A DNA stretch of 64,000 nucleotides from Singulisphaera sp. GP187 (GTDB lineage: Bacteria; Planctomycetota; Phycisphaerae; Phycisphaerales; SM1A02): assembly GCA_945868805.1 (NCBI GenBank), contig CAMBMO010000002.1, forward strand, positions 62,001-126,000, written 5' to 3'. Below the pieces are notes generated by a model that was not told the origin of the DNA, did not search any database, and worked only from the letters and a program-made list of their open reading frames with translations. Below are positions 45,283-54,179 of the stretch, piece after piece. Made by a program: the position numbers and the translations under genes. Every line of letters starts with the position of its first letter. Position 1 is the stretch's first letter.

Positions 45283-47559
45283 ATGGACTTGGGTGGTTTC
45301 TCCATGTTCGATCTCTTCCAAACCGAAGCACGGCAGCACTGCGCCAGCCTCGCCGACGGATTGATTGCGCTCGAACAGAACGCGAGCGATCCGAAAATGG
45401 TCGAACCACTGATGCGCGCAGCGCATTCGGTCAAGGGAGCTGCTCGCATCATCAATCTCGACGGTGCGATCGGTCTCGCCCACGCCATGGAAGAGTGCCT
45501 CGTCCGAATCCAACGCGGAGCTGAGATTCCGATTCCATCACGCATCGACGAGTTGCTGCGCGGAAGCGACATTCTTCGCTCGCTGGCGGACAGGTCGGGC
45601 GAAGAGGATGCGCGCGCGTGGCTCGAGAGCGAAAAGGCGTCGATCACCGCTCTCGCTGATGCGCTGAATCAACCGCCAAGAGCAGGCGAACCGGCGAAAG
45701 CCGCACCCACGCCCGTCGCCTCGACTCCATCGATTCCCATCACTGCACCTGAGGGTGTGGCGAAACCCGCTGTCGTCGCGACGCCCAAGACACCCGAAGA
45801 CAAGTCGCCTCCAGCACCAACGACGCACAGTTCGGGAAGTGCGCAAGACGCCGCCGTTCTCGTTTCTTCGTCAAGTCTCGAACGACTCCTTCAACTCTCG
45901 GGAGAGTCGCTCGTCGAGTCACGAAGACTCGAATCGATTCGGCGCACGCTCACCCGTGCGAAATCTGCCCAACGGCAGTTGACGGACGCGCTTGACTCGC
46001 TGGGTCTGAATGGACGAAAGGCCGGAGATGCGATGACTGCAGTCGCATCGAGTCGCGATGCGCTCGAGGATGCGTTGCATCAAGTCGAGGATCATCTTCG
46101 CAGAGGCGAGGAGCTCGCGAGCGCGCTCCATAATGAAGCGGTCTCGAGTCGCATGAGGCCATTCGGTGACGCATGTGGCGGACTCGCACGTTCCGTGCGC
46201 GATGTCGCTCGAACACTCGGCAAAGAAGTTCGACTCGTGCTCTCAGGAGAACAAGTACCCGTCGATCGAGAGATTCTGCGCCAACTGGACGCGCCACTCG
46301 GTCACCTCGTCCGCAACGCGATCGATCACGGAGTCGAACTCCCCGATGATCGTGTCGCGGCGGGAAAGCCTCGTCAAGCAACACTGCGAGTCGAGGCTCG
46401 ACATCATGCCGGAAGTCTCGTTGTCGAGGTGCGCGAGGACGGGCGTGGAATCAATCGGGAGAATCTGCGGGCGCGAATCGTTTCGAAGAAGCTCTCGGAT
46501 CCAGAGATGGTCCAGACTCTTGGCGACGCGGAGCTCTTCGATTTTCTGTTTCTGCCTGGATTCTCGACAGCCGCATCGATCACCGACATCTCGGGACGGG
46601 GCGTCGGGCTCGATGTCGTTCAATCGATGGCGCACTCGGTCGGCGGGTCAATCGAGGTCCGTTCAACATCGAATGGAACATCGTTTGCGATGCGATTGCC
46701 AGTCACTCTGTCGGTCGTACGGGCGGCAGTCATCTCGATCGGTGGAGAAACTTATGCGCTCGCGCTTTCTCGACTCGAGCGGATTGATCGGATCCCGCGG
46801 AGCGATCTCCAGACTGTCGAGGGTCGGCTCACGACGGTCATCCGTGGTGAGACCGTGGGACTGGTCCATGCGCGTGAGATCCTCGATCTCCCCTCGGCGA
46901 CGACAGCGGAGACGACGGACGAGTTGTCAATCGTCAGCGTGCTCGCAGGTGCGCGGACTGTCGGATTTGTTGTCGACTCCTTCCTCGGCGAAGAGGATCT
47001 CGTCGTCCGTCGCCTCGACACCAGATTTGGCGATGTCTCGCATGTCAACGCTGCAAGCATCCGTGAGAATGGCGATCTCCTTCTCATTTTGGACGCCGAC
47101 GATCTCGTGCAATCAGCTCTCCAACTGCTCGAACAGGGCAAGTTGCGCGGACACGGGGTCGAAAACGCCACAGGCAGGCGTGCAAAGCGGAGAGTGCTCG
47201 TCGTCGAAGACTCGATCACCGTGCGCGAGGTTGAACGACAGATGCTCCTTCGCGCCGGGTACATGGTTGACACGGCGATCGACGGTGTCGACGGATGGAA
47301 CGCCGTCCAAAAGGCGACCTACGACCTCATCGTCAGCGATGTCGACATGCCACGAATGAATGGAATCGAACTCGTCCGCAAGCTGCGCGCCGATCGACGA
47401 TACGAAACGATCCCGATTGTCATCGTGAGCTACAAAGATCGCGAAGAGGATCGGCTCGCGGGTCTCGATGCGGGCGCGTCGGCGTACCTGACAAAGGGTT
47501 CATTTCAAGATCAGTCGTTCCTTCAGACCGTCGCGGACCTGATAGGAACTGTCGCCTGA
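45283..47559 (+). CDS. Hybrid CheA histidine kinase with C-terminal receiver (WspE-like)
   Basis: This 758-residue kinase has an N-terminal HPt domain with phospho-accepting His48 (MRAAHSVKGAARI) and a Pro/Ala-rich linker at about 125-185. A dimerisation region follows, then the ATPase with N-box LVRNAIDHGVE, EDGRGIN and SGRGVGLDVV. The CheW-like regulatory domain comes next, and a receiver at about 636-758 with phospho-acceptor Asp686 (VSDVDMPRMNG). No P2 CheY-binding domain is evident. HPt-kinase-CheW-REC is the WspE layout. GGAG lies eight bases before the ATG; Met8 is an alternative start. The stop overlaps cheB by one base (TGATG). Confidence 0.93.
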   Translation: MDLGGFSMFDLFQTEARQHCASLADGLIALEQNASDPKMVEPLMRAAHSVKGAARIINLDGAIGLAHAMEECLVRIQRGAEIPIPSRIDELLRGSDILRSLADRSGEEDARAWLESEKASITALADALNQPPRAGEPAKAAPTPVASTPSIPITAPEGVAKPAVVATPKTPEDKSPPAPTTHSSGSAQDAAVLVSSSSLERLLQLSGESLVESRRLESIRRTLTRAKSAQRQLTDALDSLGLNGRKAGDAMTAVASSRDALEDALHQVEDHLRRGEELASALHNEAVSSRMRPFGDACGGLARSVRDVARTLGKEVRLVLSGEQVPVDREILRQLDAPLGHLVRNAIDHGVELPDDRVAAGKPRQATLRVEARHHAGSLVVEVREDGRGINRENLRARIVSKKLSDPEMVQTLGDAELFDFLFLPGFSTAASITDISGRGVGLDVVQSMAHSVGGSIEVRSTSNGTSFAMRLPVTLSVVRAAVISIGGETYALALSRLERIDRIPRSDLQTVEGRLTTVIRGETVGLVHAREILDLPSATTAETTDELSIVSVLAGARTVGFVVDSFLGEEDLVVRRLDTRFGDVSHVNAASIRENGDLLLILDADDLVQSALQLLEQGKLRGHGVENATGRRAKRRVLVVEDSITVREVERQMLLRAGYMVDTAIDGVDGWNAVQKATYDLIVSDVDMPRMNGIELVRKLRADRRYETIPIVIVSYKDREEDRLAGLDAGASAYLTKGSFQDQSFLQTVADLIGTVA

Positions 47560-48596
47560 TGCGCATCGCAATTGTCAACGACTTGCGCATAGCGCAGGAG
47601 ATTCTCCGCCACGCCGTCGGCTTGATTCCTGGTGCGAGCGTTGCCTGGATCGCGCTCGATGGGCGAGAAGCGCTCACCAAGTGTCGCGCAGATAGGCCAG
47701 ATCTCATTCTGATGGACATGGTGATGCCTGTCATGGATGGTGCGCTCTCGACGCGAGCGATCATGAAAGAATGCCCCTGCCCGATCCTCGTCGTCACGAG
47801 CTCGATCGAGGGCAATCTTTCGCTTGTCTATGAAGCGCTCAGTGCTGGTGCGATCGACGCCGTTCATACGCCGACGATGGGTTCCAACGGAACGATTAAC
47901 GGTGTCGACGCGCTCGCCCGTAAGGCTCGCGTTGCGCTCGCGGCAAATGGAGCAGCGTGGAGTCACAGTCCTACAAGCCCCACTCCGTCGATCGACCGAA
48001 GTGTCGGTCGAGTCGCGGGGATCCATTCGGGAGCCCCGCTTGTGGCGATCGGATCATCGACTGGCGGTCCCCATGCGCTTTCGGTCGTTCTGCGAGACCT
48101 CTCGTCCGCTCCTCCATGTTGCATCGTCATCGTGCAACACATCGACAAGACATACGCCCCTGGTCTCGCACAGTGGTTGAGCGGCGAGATCAAGCGTCCG
48201 GTGACTGTCGCCGTTGAAGGGACTGCCCTCTCGCCAAACATGATTCTGGTCGCATCAACCGAAGATCACCTCGTCGTGCGTGGCGGGGTTCTGCGTTATG
48301 TTGTCGAGCCAGTCCAGCAGATTTTTCGCCCAAGCGTCGATGTCTTCTTCGCGAGCATCCGTCAAGATCGAATCACATCGAGCGTTGCCATTCTCCTCAC
48401 CGGGATGGGACGCGATGGTGCAGAGGGGCTTCGTGCGCTCCGCGACAGTGGGTGGCACACGATCGCGCAGGACGAGTCGACAAGCGTCGTTTGGGGGATG
48501 CCCGGTGCGGCGGTCGCGATGGGTGCCGCCGTCGAAGTTCTTCCGCTCGAACGGATCGGAGTCGCCGCGATCAGCGCACTGCAAGCAGTTCGCTGA
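47559..48596 (+). CDS. cheB: CheB-type protein-glutamate methylesterase (WspF-like)
   Basis: This 345-residue protein has an N-terminal receiver (acceptor aspartate in LILMDMVMPVMDG) and a C-terminal methylesterase domain with the catalytic triad in place: serine in IGSSTGG, histidine in VQHID, aspartate in LTGMGRDGAEG. It removes receptor methyl groups when phosphorylated by CheA, setting adaptation; in Wsp systems loss of WspF locks the array on. It starts at an ATG that shares one base with the cheA stop. The gene symbol reflects the enzyme class; the context is that of wspF. Confidence 0.93.
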   Translation: MRIAIVNDLRIAQEILRHAVGLIPGASVAWIALDGREALTKCRADRPDLILMDMVMPVMDGALSTRAIMKECPCPILVVTSSIEGNLSLVYEALSAGAIDAVHTPTMGSNGTINGVDALARKARVALAANGAAWSHSPTSPTPSIDRSVGRVAGIHSGAPLVAIGSSTGGPHALSVVLRDLSSAPPCCIVIVQHIDKTYAPGLAQWLSGEIKRPVTVAVEGTALSPNMILVASTEDHLVVRGGVLRYVVEPVQQIFRPSVDVFFASIRQDRITSSVAILLTGMGRDGAEGLRALRDSGWHTIAQDESTSVVWGMPGAAVAMGAAVEVLPLERIGVAAISALQAVR

Positions 48597-48639
48597 TCGT
48601 CGTGCGAAGTGCACGATTCCCCGTAAACTCTTGGGCTCG

Positions 48640-49812
48640 ATGAGCGACACCTTTCTTTCAACATCAAGCGAAGCGGCAGGGCGTGTTGTCGTGTTGCTCG
48701 TCGATGACCAGCCGATCATCGGCGAAGCACTCCGTCGAATCTGCGCCGCTCAACCCGATTTCGATTATCACTTCTGTTCCGATCCGCTGAAAGCCGTTGC
48801 GATGGCGACGCAGATCGAACCGACGGTCATCCTGCAGGATCTCGTGATGCCCGGTATCGATGGGCTCGACTTGGTGCTTCACTATCGGCAGAACGCGCCC
48901 ACGAAGCTCATCCCGCTCGTGGTCCTTTCGTCAAAGGAAGAAGCGACGACCAAGGCCGAGGCATTCGCTCGCGGTGCAAACGATTACATGGTGAAGTTGC
49001 CGGACCCGCTCGAAATCATCGCGCGACTTCGATATCACTCTCGTGGATACCGAGCGTTGCTCGAGCGCAATGAGGCGTTTCGATTGCTCAAGAACGAACT
49101 CGATCAGGCGGGTGACTATGTGAAGTCGCTCCTCCCTCCGACGCTCGACTATGCCGATCTCAAGATCCGCGGATCGTTCATTCCCAGTGCCCAACTCGGT
49201 GGCGACTTCTTCGGATGGCGTGAGCTTCCTGGCGACAATGTTGCGATCTTCTTGATCGATGTCTGCGGACACGGAGTCGGTCCCGCACTGCTTTCCGTCA
49301 GTGTCAGCAATGCGCTTCATGCAGGAGGATTCGAGGAGTCCGTTCTGCTCACTCCCGCGAAGGTGATGACACGGCTCAACGCGGCGTTTCCGATGTCGAA
49401 TCATCGCGGCATGTACTTCACAGGTTGGTACGCGGTCCTTCACCGTCCAACCCGAACATTGACTTGGGCGGGCGCTGGCCACCCTCCCGCCCTGGTGATA
49501 CGTCGAAACGGCGACTTCATCGAACTCGACTCACTCGGAACGCCAGTGGGAATCGTTCCAGAGTTCGATTACGAACAGACGTCAATCACGCTCGAAGTTG
49601 GAGACCGCATGTACATCTACAGCGATGGAATTGTCGAGATTCCAAAGCCGGATGGGACGGTCTGGTCCTATTCAGAGTTTCTCGCCTTCGCGCAGACTGA
49701 TTTGATGAAGGTGGCCGATCCGATCGCTCGCATGCTGGAATACACACGCGGGCTGCAAGGATCTGACCAGTACACCGACGATGTTTCGCTCATCGAACTC
49801 GCGCTTCCTTAG
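48640..49812 (+). CDS. Response regulator: WspR-like receiver fused to PP2C/SpoIIE-type phosphatase
   Basis: This 390-residue protein has a receiver at residues 16-135 with acceptor Asp67 (LQDLVMPGIDG) and the lysine in YMVKLPDP. The receiver resembles P. aeruginosa WspR closely as I recall it (VVVLLVDDQPIIGEALRR, HFCSDP, GANDYMVKLPD, RYHSRGYRAL). Instead of GGDEF, residues 165-388 are an RsbU-type PP2C phosphatase. Its metal-binding aspartates are all present: D189 in LGGDFF, D207 in LIDVCGHG, D329 in YSDG and D380/381 in YTDDVS. It should dephosphorylate a Ser/Thr phosphoprotein on signalling from the array. No STAS or anti-sigma partner is nearby. It begins 43 bases after cheB. Confidence 0.93.
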   Translation: MSDTFLSTSSEAAGRVVVLLVDDQPIIGEALRRICAAQPDFDYHFCSDPLKAVAMATQIEPTVILQDLVMPGIDGLDLVLHYRQNAPTKLIPLVVLSSKEEATTKAEAFARGANDYMVKLPDPLEIIARLRYHSRGYRALLERNEAFRLLKNELDQAGDYVKSLLPPTLDYADLKIRGSFIPSAQLGGDFFGWRELPGDNVAIFLIDVCGHGVGPALLSVSVSNALHAGGFEESVLLTPAKVMTRLNAAFPMSNHRGMYFTGWYAVLHRPTRTLTWAGAGHPPALVIRRNGDFIELDSLGTPVGIVPEFDYEQTSITLEVGDRMYIYSDGIVEIPKPDGTVWSYSEFLAFAQTDLMKVADPIARMLEYTRGLQGSDQYTDDVSLIELALP

Positions 49813-49874
49813 TCTTACGCTGGGGTGGAGAACGACGCAGGTGAGTTTCTGCGCACACCGAGGTACCTTGAAGG

Positions 49875-50921
49875 ATGATGGGCCGCCGAATCGATCCAAA
49901 TCAACCCGGCCTATTCGGCGAAGATCCCATCCCACAGCTCGCCAAGCCAGATGACCAGATCGTCTCGCTCGGCGAAGCACTTCCTCGAACGATTCACCTC
50001 GGTACAAGTTCTTGGAGCTTTCCCGGCTGGCGCGGAATCGTGTGGGAAGACGAAACAACCGAGTCTCTGCTCGCCCGCGAGGGATTGCGGGCATATGCAC
50101 GTCACCCGTTGCTGCGAACGGTTGGCGTGGACAAGACCTATTACCGCCCCGCCCCACGAGGGGAATTCGAGCGCCTGCGCGCCCAAGTACCCGCGGACTT
50201 TCGATTTCTGGTGAAGGCACATGATGCAATCACGCGACGTGATGTCGACGCTCGCTCGCCGAATTCTGCAGCACTCTGGCTCGACTGCGCCTATGCGATC
50301 GACCATGTGGTCGAACCAATCAGCGCGGGGCTTGGAGAGAACGCTGGACCAATCCTCTTTCAATTCTCCCATATGAACTTTCGCGGAGTCGCGGCTGCGG
50401 AGTCATTCATCCGCTGTGTCGGAAAATTCATCGGTGGATTGCCGGTCGGACCGCTCTACGCAATCGAAGTGCGCGATCGAATTCTGGTGCGACCTTCGTG
50501 GGCCGCGATGCTTCGAGATTCCGGTGCCACCCATTGTTTCAACGCGCATCCGACGCAACCGACGCCGATCGAGCAATCTCGTGTCATAGACCCCGCGACG
50601 CAGCGTGCTTTGGTTGGCCGCTGGATGCTGGGTTCGAACATGTCGTATGGTGGCGCCATCGATCGATACGAGCCCTTTGACAAGATCGTTGACGCGGATC
50701 CAGCGACTCGTGATCAGTTCGCCCAACTCTGCTTAATCGCGTCCCAAGCGGAAAGGCACGCCTTCGTCATTATCAACAACAAGGCGGAAGGATCCGCGCC
50801 GCGATCTGTCGAGCTCCTCGCACGCACGCTTGTCGAACGAAGTCGCGCAACGAGCTCGTTTCCGATCTCACAGCCATCGCACAATCCATCGATTAACTCA
50901 ACGCCAAAGGAGTCCACATGA
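49875..50921 (+). CDS. DUF72 (YecE-like) family protein
   Basis: This 348-residue protein belongs to the DUF72/YecE family of TIM-barrel proteins. HLGTSSWSFPGW is the family start motif, followed by VDKTYYRPAPRGEFERLRAQ and FRFLVKAHDAIT. The N-terminal PNQPGLFGEDP segment is also common in this family. The biochemical role is not established to my knowledge. It follows the phosphatase regulator by 62 bases, and its stop overlaps the next gene's ATG (ATGA), so it forms a pair with the exported phosphoesterase. Two consecutive ATGs at 49875 and 49878 make the exact start uncertain by one codon. Confidence 0.85.
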   Translation: MMGRRIDPNQPGLFGEDPIPQLAKPDDQIVSLGEALPRTIHLGTSSWSFPGWRGIVWEDETTESLLAREGLRAYARHPLLRTVGVDKTYYRPAPRGEFERLRAQVPADFRFLVKAHDAITRRDVDARSPNSAALWLDCAYAIDHVVEPISAGLGENAGPILFQFSHMNFRGVAAAESFIRCVGKFIGGLPVGPLYAIEVRDRILVRPSWAAMLRDSGATHCFNAHPTQPTPIEQSRVIDPATQRALVGRWMLGSNMSYGGAIDRYEPFDKIVDADPATRDQFAQLCLIASQAERHAFVIINNKAEGSAPRSVELLARTLVERSRATSSFPISQPSHNPSINSTPKEST

Positions 50922-51949
50922 ATCATCTCGATCGCAGGTCGTTTCTCTCGATGAGCGCTCTTCTCGCGACCGTTCCTCGCATCTCGTGGGGCGGGACAGT
51001 TGACCAAGTTGCTCCCGTGAAGTTGGCAACCCCATCCCGACTCGCAGATCATCGTCGGGTCATGCGCGTCGCGCACTTGAGCGACATCCATGTCCAACCC
51101 GAACGTGGCGCGGACGCGGGAATGGCAATGTGCTTCGACCGAGCCCAACGGCTCGATCCGAAGCCCGACCTCATTCTGACTGGTGGCGACGGCGTCATGG
51201 ATGTTTTCGCGGCGAATCAAGCGCGGGCCACCGAGTTGCGGAAAATGTTCACCACCGGACTTACGAGTCACTGCGCTGTTCCAGTCCATCACGCGATTGG
51301 AAATCACGACATCTATGGGTGGAACAAGCGAGAGAGTGGCGCAACTGGCCAGGAACCGGATTGGGGCAAGAAGTACGCCTGCCAGATGTACGGACTTTCG
51401 AATCGCTTCTACTCGTTCGACATGAATGGCTGGCACTTTGTCGTACTCGACAGCGTTCAGCCACTGGGCGAGGGTTATGTCGCATACTGCGACGAGGAGC
51501 AGTCCTCATGGCTCGCGAACGATCTCAAGTCGCGTCCGACGGGCAGTCCGGTCCTCGTGCTATCGCATGTCCCCATCTTGAGCGTGACTTCGCTTGCCAA
51601 TGCACAGGCCCGAAACATCAACGACCGCTCCAAGGACACGACGATCAGCGCGGGGCGCATGCACACCGATGGTGCCGCTCTGCACCGTTTGTTTCAGTCC
51701 AGCGACGTCAAGGTCTGCCTCTCCGGTCACATGCATCTCCTTGATCGCTGCACGACGGATGGAGTCACCTACATATGCGACGGAGCGGTGAGCGGCGCGT
51801 GGTGGAAAGGACCCAACCATGGCGTCCCCGAGGGATTTGGAGTCATCGATCTCTTCGCCGATGGATCCTTCGAACACCAATATGTCACCTATGGCTGGAC
51901 CGCGCGTGCATCGCTCGGCGAGCACCTGAGCGATTTTATTGGTGGATGA
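50918..51949 (+). CDS. Tat-exported metallophosphoesterase (calcineurin-like)
   Basis: This 343-residue protein starts with a twin-arginine signal (LDRRSFLSMSALLATVP). The metallophosphoesterase motifs follow in order: LSDIHVQP (D-x-H), LTGGDGVMD, IGNHDIYGW (GNHD), LSHVPI and LSGHMHLLD. These bind the two metal ions. It probably hydrolyses a phosphodiester or phosphomonoester outside the cytoplasm. The substrate is unknown; family members include purple acid phosphatases and icc-like enzymes. It is translationally coupled to the DUF72 gene by a four-base overlap. Confidence 0.88.
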   Translation: MNHLDRRSFLSMSALLATVPRISWGGTVDQVAPVKLATPSRLADHRRVMRVAHLSDIHVQPERGADAGMAMCFDRAQRLDPKPDLILTGGDGVMDVFAANQARATELRKMFTTGLTSHCAVPVHHAIGNHDIYGWNKRESGATGQEPDWGKKYACQMYGLSNRFYSFDMNGWHFVVLDSVQPLGEGYVAYCDEEQSSWLANDLKSRPTGSPVLVLSHVPILSVTSLANAQARNINDRSKDTTISAGRMHTDGAALHRLFQSSDVKVCLSGHMHLLDRCTTDGVTYICDGAVSGAWWKGPNHGVPEGFGVIDLFADGSFEHQYVTYGWTARASLGEHLSDFIGG

Positions 51950-51978
51950 GCGGCGAGTGGAGCGTCCGAATCTCGTCG

Positions 51979-53043
51979 CTACTTCTCGTCACCGGATTTC
52001 GGAACTGCAGTTGGCTGCGAACGAGCGACAATGAGACTCACCTGATCGCGGATGTCGCGTAGCGGTGCGCTCCCCCGCATCAATTCGCTGCGAACGCCTA
52101 GGAAATCGGGCCGAGCCGCTGCGACCCAAGCTCCGAATTCACCCCGTTCGGCGCGACTGGAAAGTTCGGAGAGCTGCGCCGTCGCGTCCGGCGCCTTCCA
52201 CGCGGCTGCCACTGCAATGAAATACGACTCTCCAGCTCGGAGTTCGATTTGAAGTTCCTCGCCCTTCAAACGCGACAATGGATACTCGTTGGACTTGCTG
52301 ATCATTGCGGCCACCTCGCTCTGCGCTGAGAGATAGAGCGACGCGCCATCTGCGCCCAGACGGATGCGTTCGAGCGGACGGACGAGCCAACGAATCCTCT
52401 CGGTCGCAACGCACTGCGCCGAGGATGCCTCGAGGGTTTGAGCGAATGCCGTCGCCGCTTTGCCGATTCTTGTCGCGATCACCGGATCCCCGACGAGCGA
52501 CAAGAACTGTTCCGCCCGCTGGATCGATTGCCATCCGCATCTCGATGCCTCTCGTTGCATGTCCAACCGAGGTATCAGAGCCACGATCCTCGCGATGTCG
52601 AACATCGCAACAATGCACTGCGCCGCTTCCGACCGCTTGCTGAATCGTTCGAGTCTTCGACTGTCCGCATCAAGAATCGAGATCCAGTCCTTCAGCTTTC
52701 CAATCTCTGGGGCAGACGCGTACCAATCAACCCCCCACTCGCAATCCAACGCGACCGCATTGCAAAGCGCGATCACTTCGGCACGGACAGAATCGAGTTC
52801 GGTAATCGCAGTTTCGCTTGGCATCCACACGCGCGACCGAAAGTACTCGCGCATTGTTTTGGGACACCGCGTGGCGAGATCCTGCGCCACGCTGTCAAGA
52901 CACGGAGGATGTCCGTTGGCCGATTCACCTCCTACGACCGCCTGAGCGGAAACTGCCATCGACGCCGGGACTCGATCATCCCCCAATGGCGCAGGAGCAA
53001 CCCACAGAGTCGCGTGGAGAATCAGGAAGACCGACGTGATCAT
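51979..53043 (-). CDS. Predicted exported protein of unknown function
   Basis: I do not recognise this 354-residue protein. It has a probable signal peptide (MITSVFLILHATLWVAPAPL), several cysteines (about seven in the mature part, some in CPKTM and CEW segments) and a mainly helical Ala/Leu/Arg/Glu-rich body. The end is acidic-basic polar. It lies 77 bases downstream of menC on the same strand, so it could be read through from the men operon, but nothing in it suggests a quinone role. An exported helical or lipid-binding protein is plausible, no more. Confidence 0.6.
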   Translation of the reverse strand: MITSVFLILHATLWVAPAPLGDDRVPASMAVSAQAVVGGESANGHPPCLDSVAQDLATRCPKTMREYFRSRVWMPSETAITELDSVRAEVIALCNAVALDCEWGVDWYASAPEIGKLKDWISILDADSRRLERFSKRSEAAQCIVAMFDIARIVALIPRLDMQREASRCGWQSIQRAEQFLSLVGDPVIATRIGKAATAFAQTLEASSAQCVATERIRWLVRPLERIRLGADGASLYLSAQSEVAAMISKSNEYPLSRLKGEELQIELRAGESYFIAVAAAWKAPDATAQLSELSSRAERGEFGAWVAAARPDFLGVRSELMRGSAPLRDIRDQVSLIVARSQPTAVPKSGDEK

Positions 53044-53120
53044 TCCAGCAAGAATATCGATCGAACCCCTCTTTCCGTAAGTCGTATTGGCGACCCGTCA
53101 GGGGCCTACGACGAAAGAGC

Positions 53121-54179
53121 TCACGGATCGAGAGGTTTTCCAATCCCATCGATTTCGCCCTGCGACGAGTGTGGGAGTTCAAACTGCGTGATCGGCACGA
53201 ACTGCAAGTCGGGCATCTGAAGAGTTGCGCCGATTTGCATGCGACCTTGAACGATGGGTGCAGGAGCAATGACATCCGATGTGAAAAGTCCCGCAGTTCC
53301 CAGCCCGTGATCGCGGTCACCTACGCCGAGCGCACCAGCCATCCGAGCTACGAGCGCGATCGTGTACGAGGTGTCGATCGCAGTCGATAGGACCGTGTCC
53401 AATCCGTAGATTCGACCTCGTGTCACAACTGATTCGACTTCCTCGAGGCCACCCAGGAGCGACGGCTTAACAACCTGCACTTCGACTCCAGGCGCGCCCA
53501 AAACGTCCTCGATCGGACCGCCAAGATGCAAACTCTCGTCGATCGCCATCACCAACCCGACGCGACGCGCCAGTTCGCTTAGGTCCGCATGGTCCTTGAG
53601 CGGTTCTTCGACGTATTCGATCCTGCTCGAGTCGATCCTGCTCAGAAGTCGCTCTGCCACTGCCAACGACATCGTGCGATTTCCGTCCAGTCGAATGCGC
53701 ACCTCAGGATCAACCAGACTCAAGATCGTGTTGATCGTGCGCAAGTCATCGACCGGCTTGCCCCTCCCGATCTTGACCTTAATTGTCTGGAATCCGTCGA
53801 ATTGCCCCGCGTTAAATGCGACTTTCGCCTCACGCGCACCGCCTGAGAAAAACGCGTTGATTCCAATATCCGTCGTCGGGGCGGGATCGGAAAATCCATA
53901 TCTCGGATTCGCCGCCGCTGTCTCGACTGCGCACGAGAGTCCGAATGCCGCACTTCGACACATGGGCATCGACTCGCTCTCGATCGCCTCCTTCAAGCTC
54001 GACAACGCCTGCGCGAGCGTTTCGCGGTGAAATCCCTGGAGTGGCGCAACTTCGCCGAAACCCGTGCGCTTTCCATCACGAATTCGCACCATGACTCCTC
54101 GTCGAGTTTGAAGAGTGCCCGTGCCCACGATGTAGGGCCGCCGAAATGGAATCTCGAAGTATGCGAGGTCGACCTTCAT
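53121..54179 (-). CDS. menC: o-Succinylbenzoate synthase
   Basis: This 352-residue enolase-superfamily enzyme dehydrates SHCHC to o-succinylbenzoate. The catalytic lysine pair region reads TIKVKIGRGK, the metal ligands are in IRLDGN, YVEEPL and MAIDES, and the second-face lysine is in VVKPSLLGG. The muconate lactonising-type start (YFEIPFRRPYIVGTGTLQTR) begins directly after the ATG at 54179. The start overlaps the menA stop by four bases (ATGA). OSBS and dipeptide epimerases can be confused by sequence, but the men operon context settles it. It is the last recognised gene of menF-D-H-B-A-C. Confidence 0.9.
   Translation of the reverse strand: MKVDLAYFEIPFRRPYIVGTGTLQTRRGVMVRIRDGKRTGFGEVAPLQGFHRETLAQALSSLKEAIESESMPMCRSAAFGLSCAVETAAANPRYGFSDPAPTTDIGINAFFSGGAREAKVAFNAGQFDGFQTIKVKIGRGKPVDDLRTINTILSLVDPEVRIRLDGNRTMSLAVAERLLSRIDSSRIEYVEEPLKDHADLSELARRVGLVMAIDESLHLGGPIEDVLGAPGVEVQVVKPSLLGGLEEVESVVTRGRIYGLDTVLSTAIDTSYTIALVARMAGALGVGDRDHGLGTAGLFTSDVIAPAPIVQGRMQIGATLQMPDLQFVPITQFELPHSSQGEIDGIGKPLDP

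Noticed and set aside
46166-47359. 397-codon plus-strand frame inside cheA
   Set aside because: It overlaps the ATPase, CheW-like and receiver motifs of cheA in another frame; its product is mostly Ser and Arg.
53044-53120. Possible tRNA or small RNA in the gap before menC
   Set aside because: No cloverleaf, CCA end or T-loop consensus (GGTTCGAATCC-like) can be formed.
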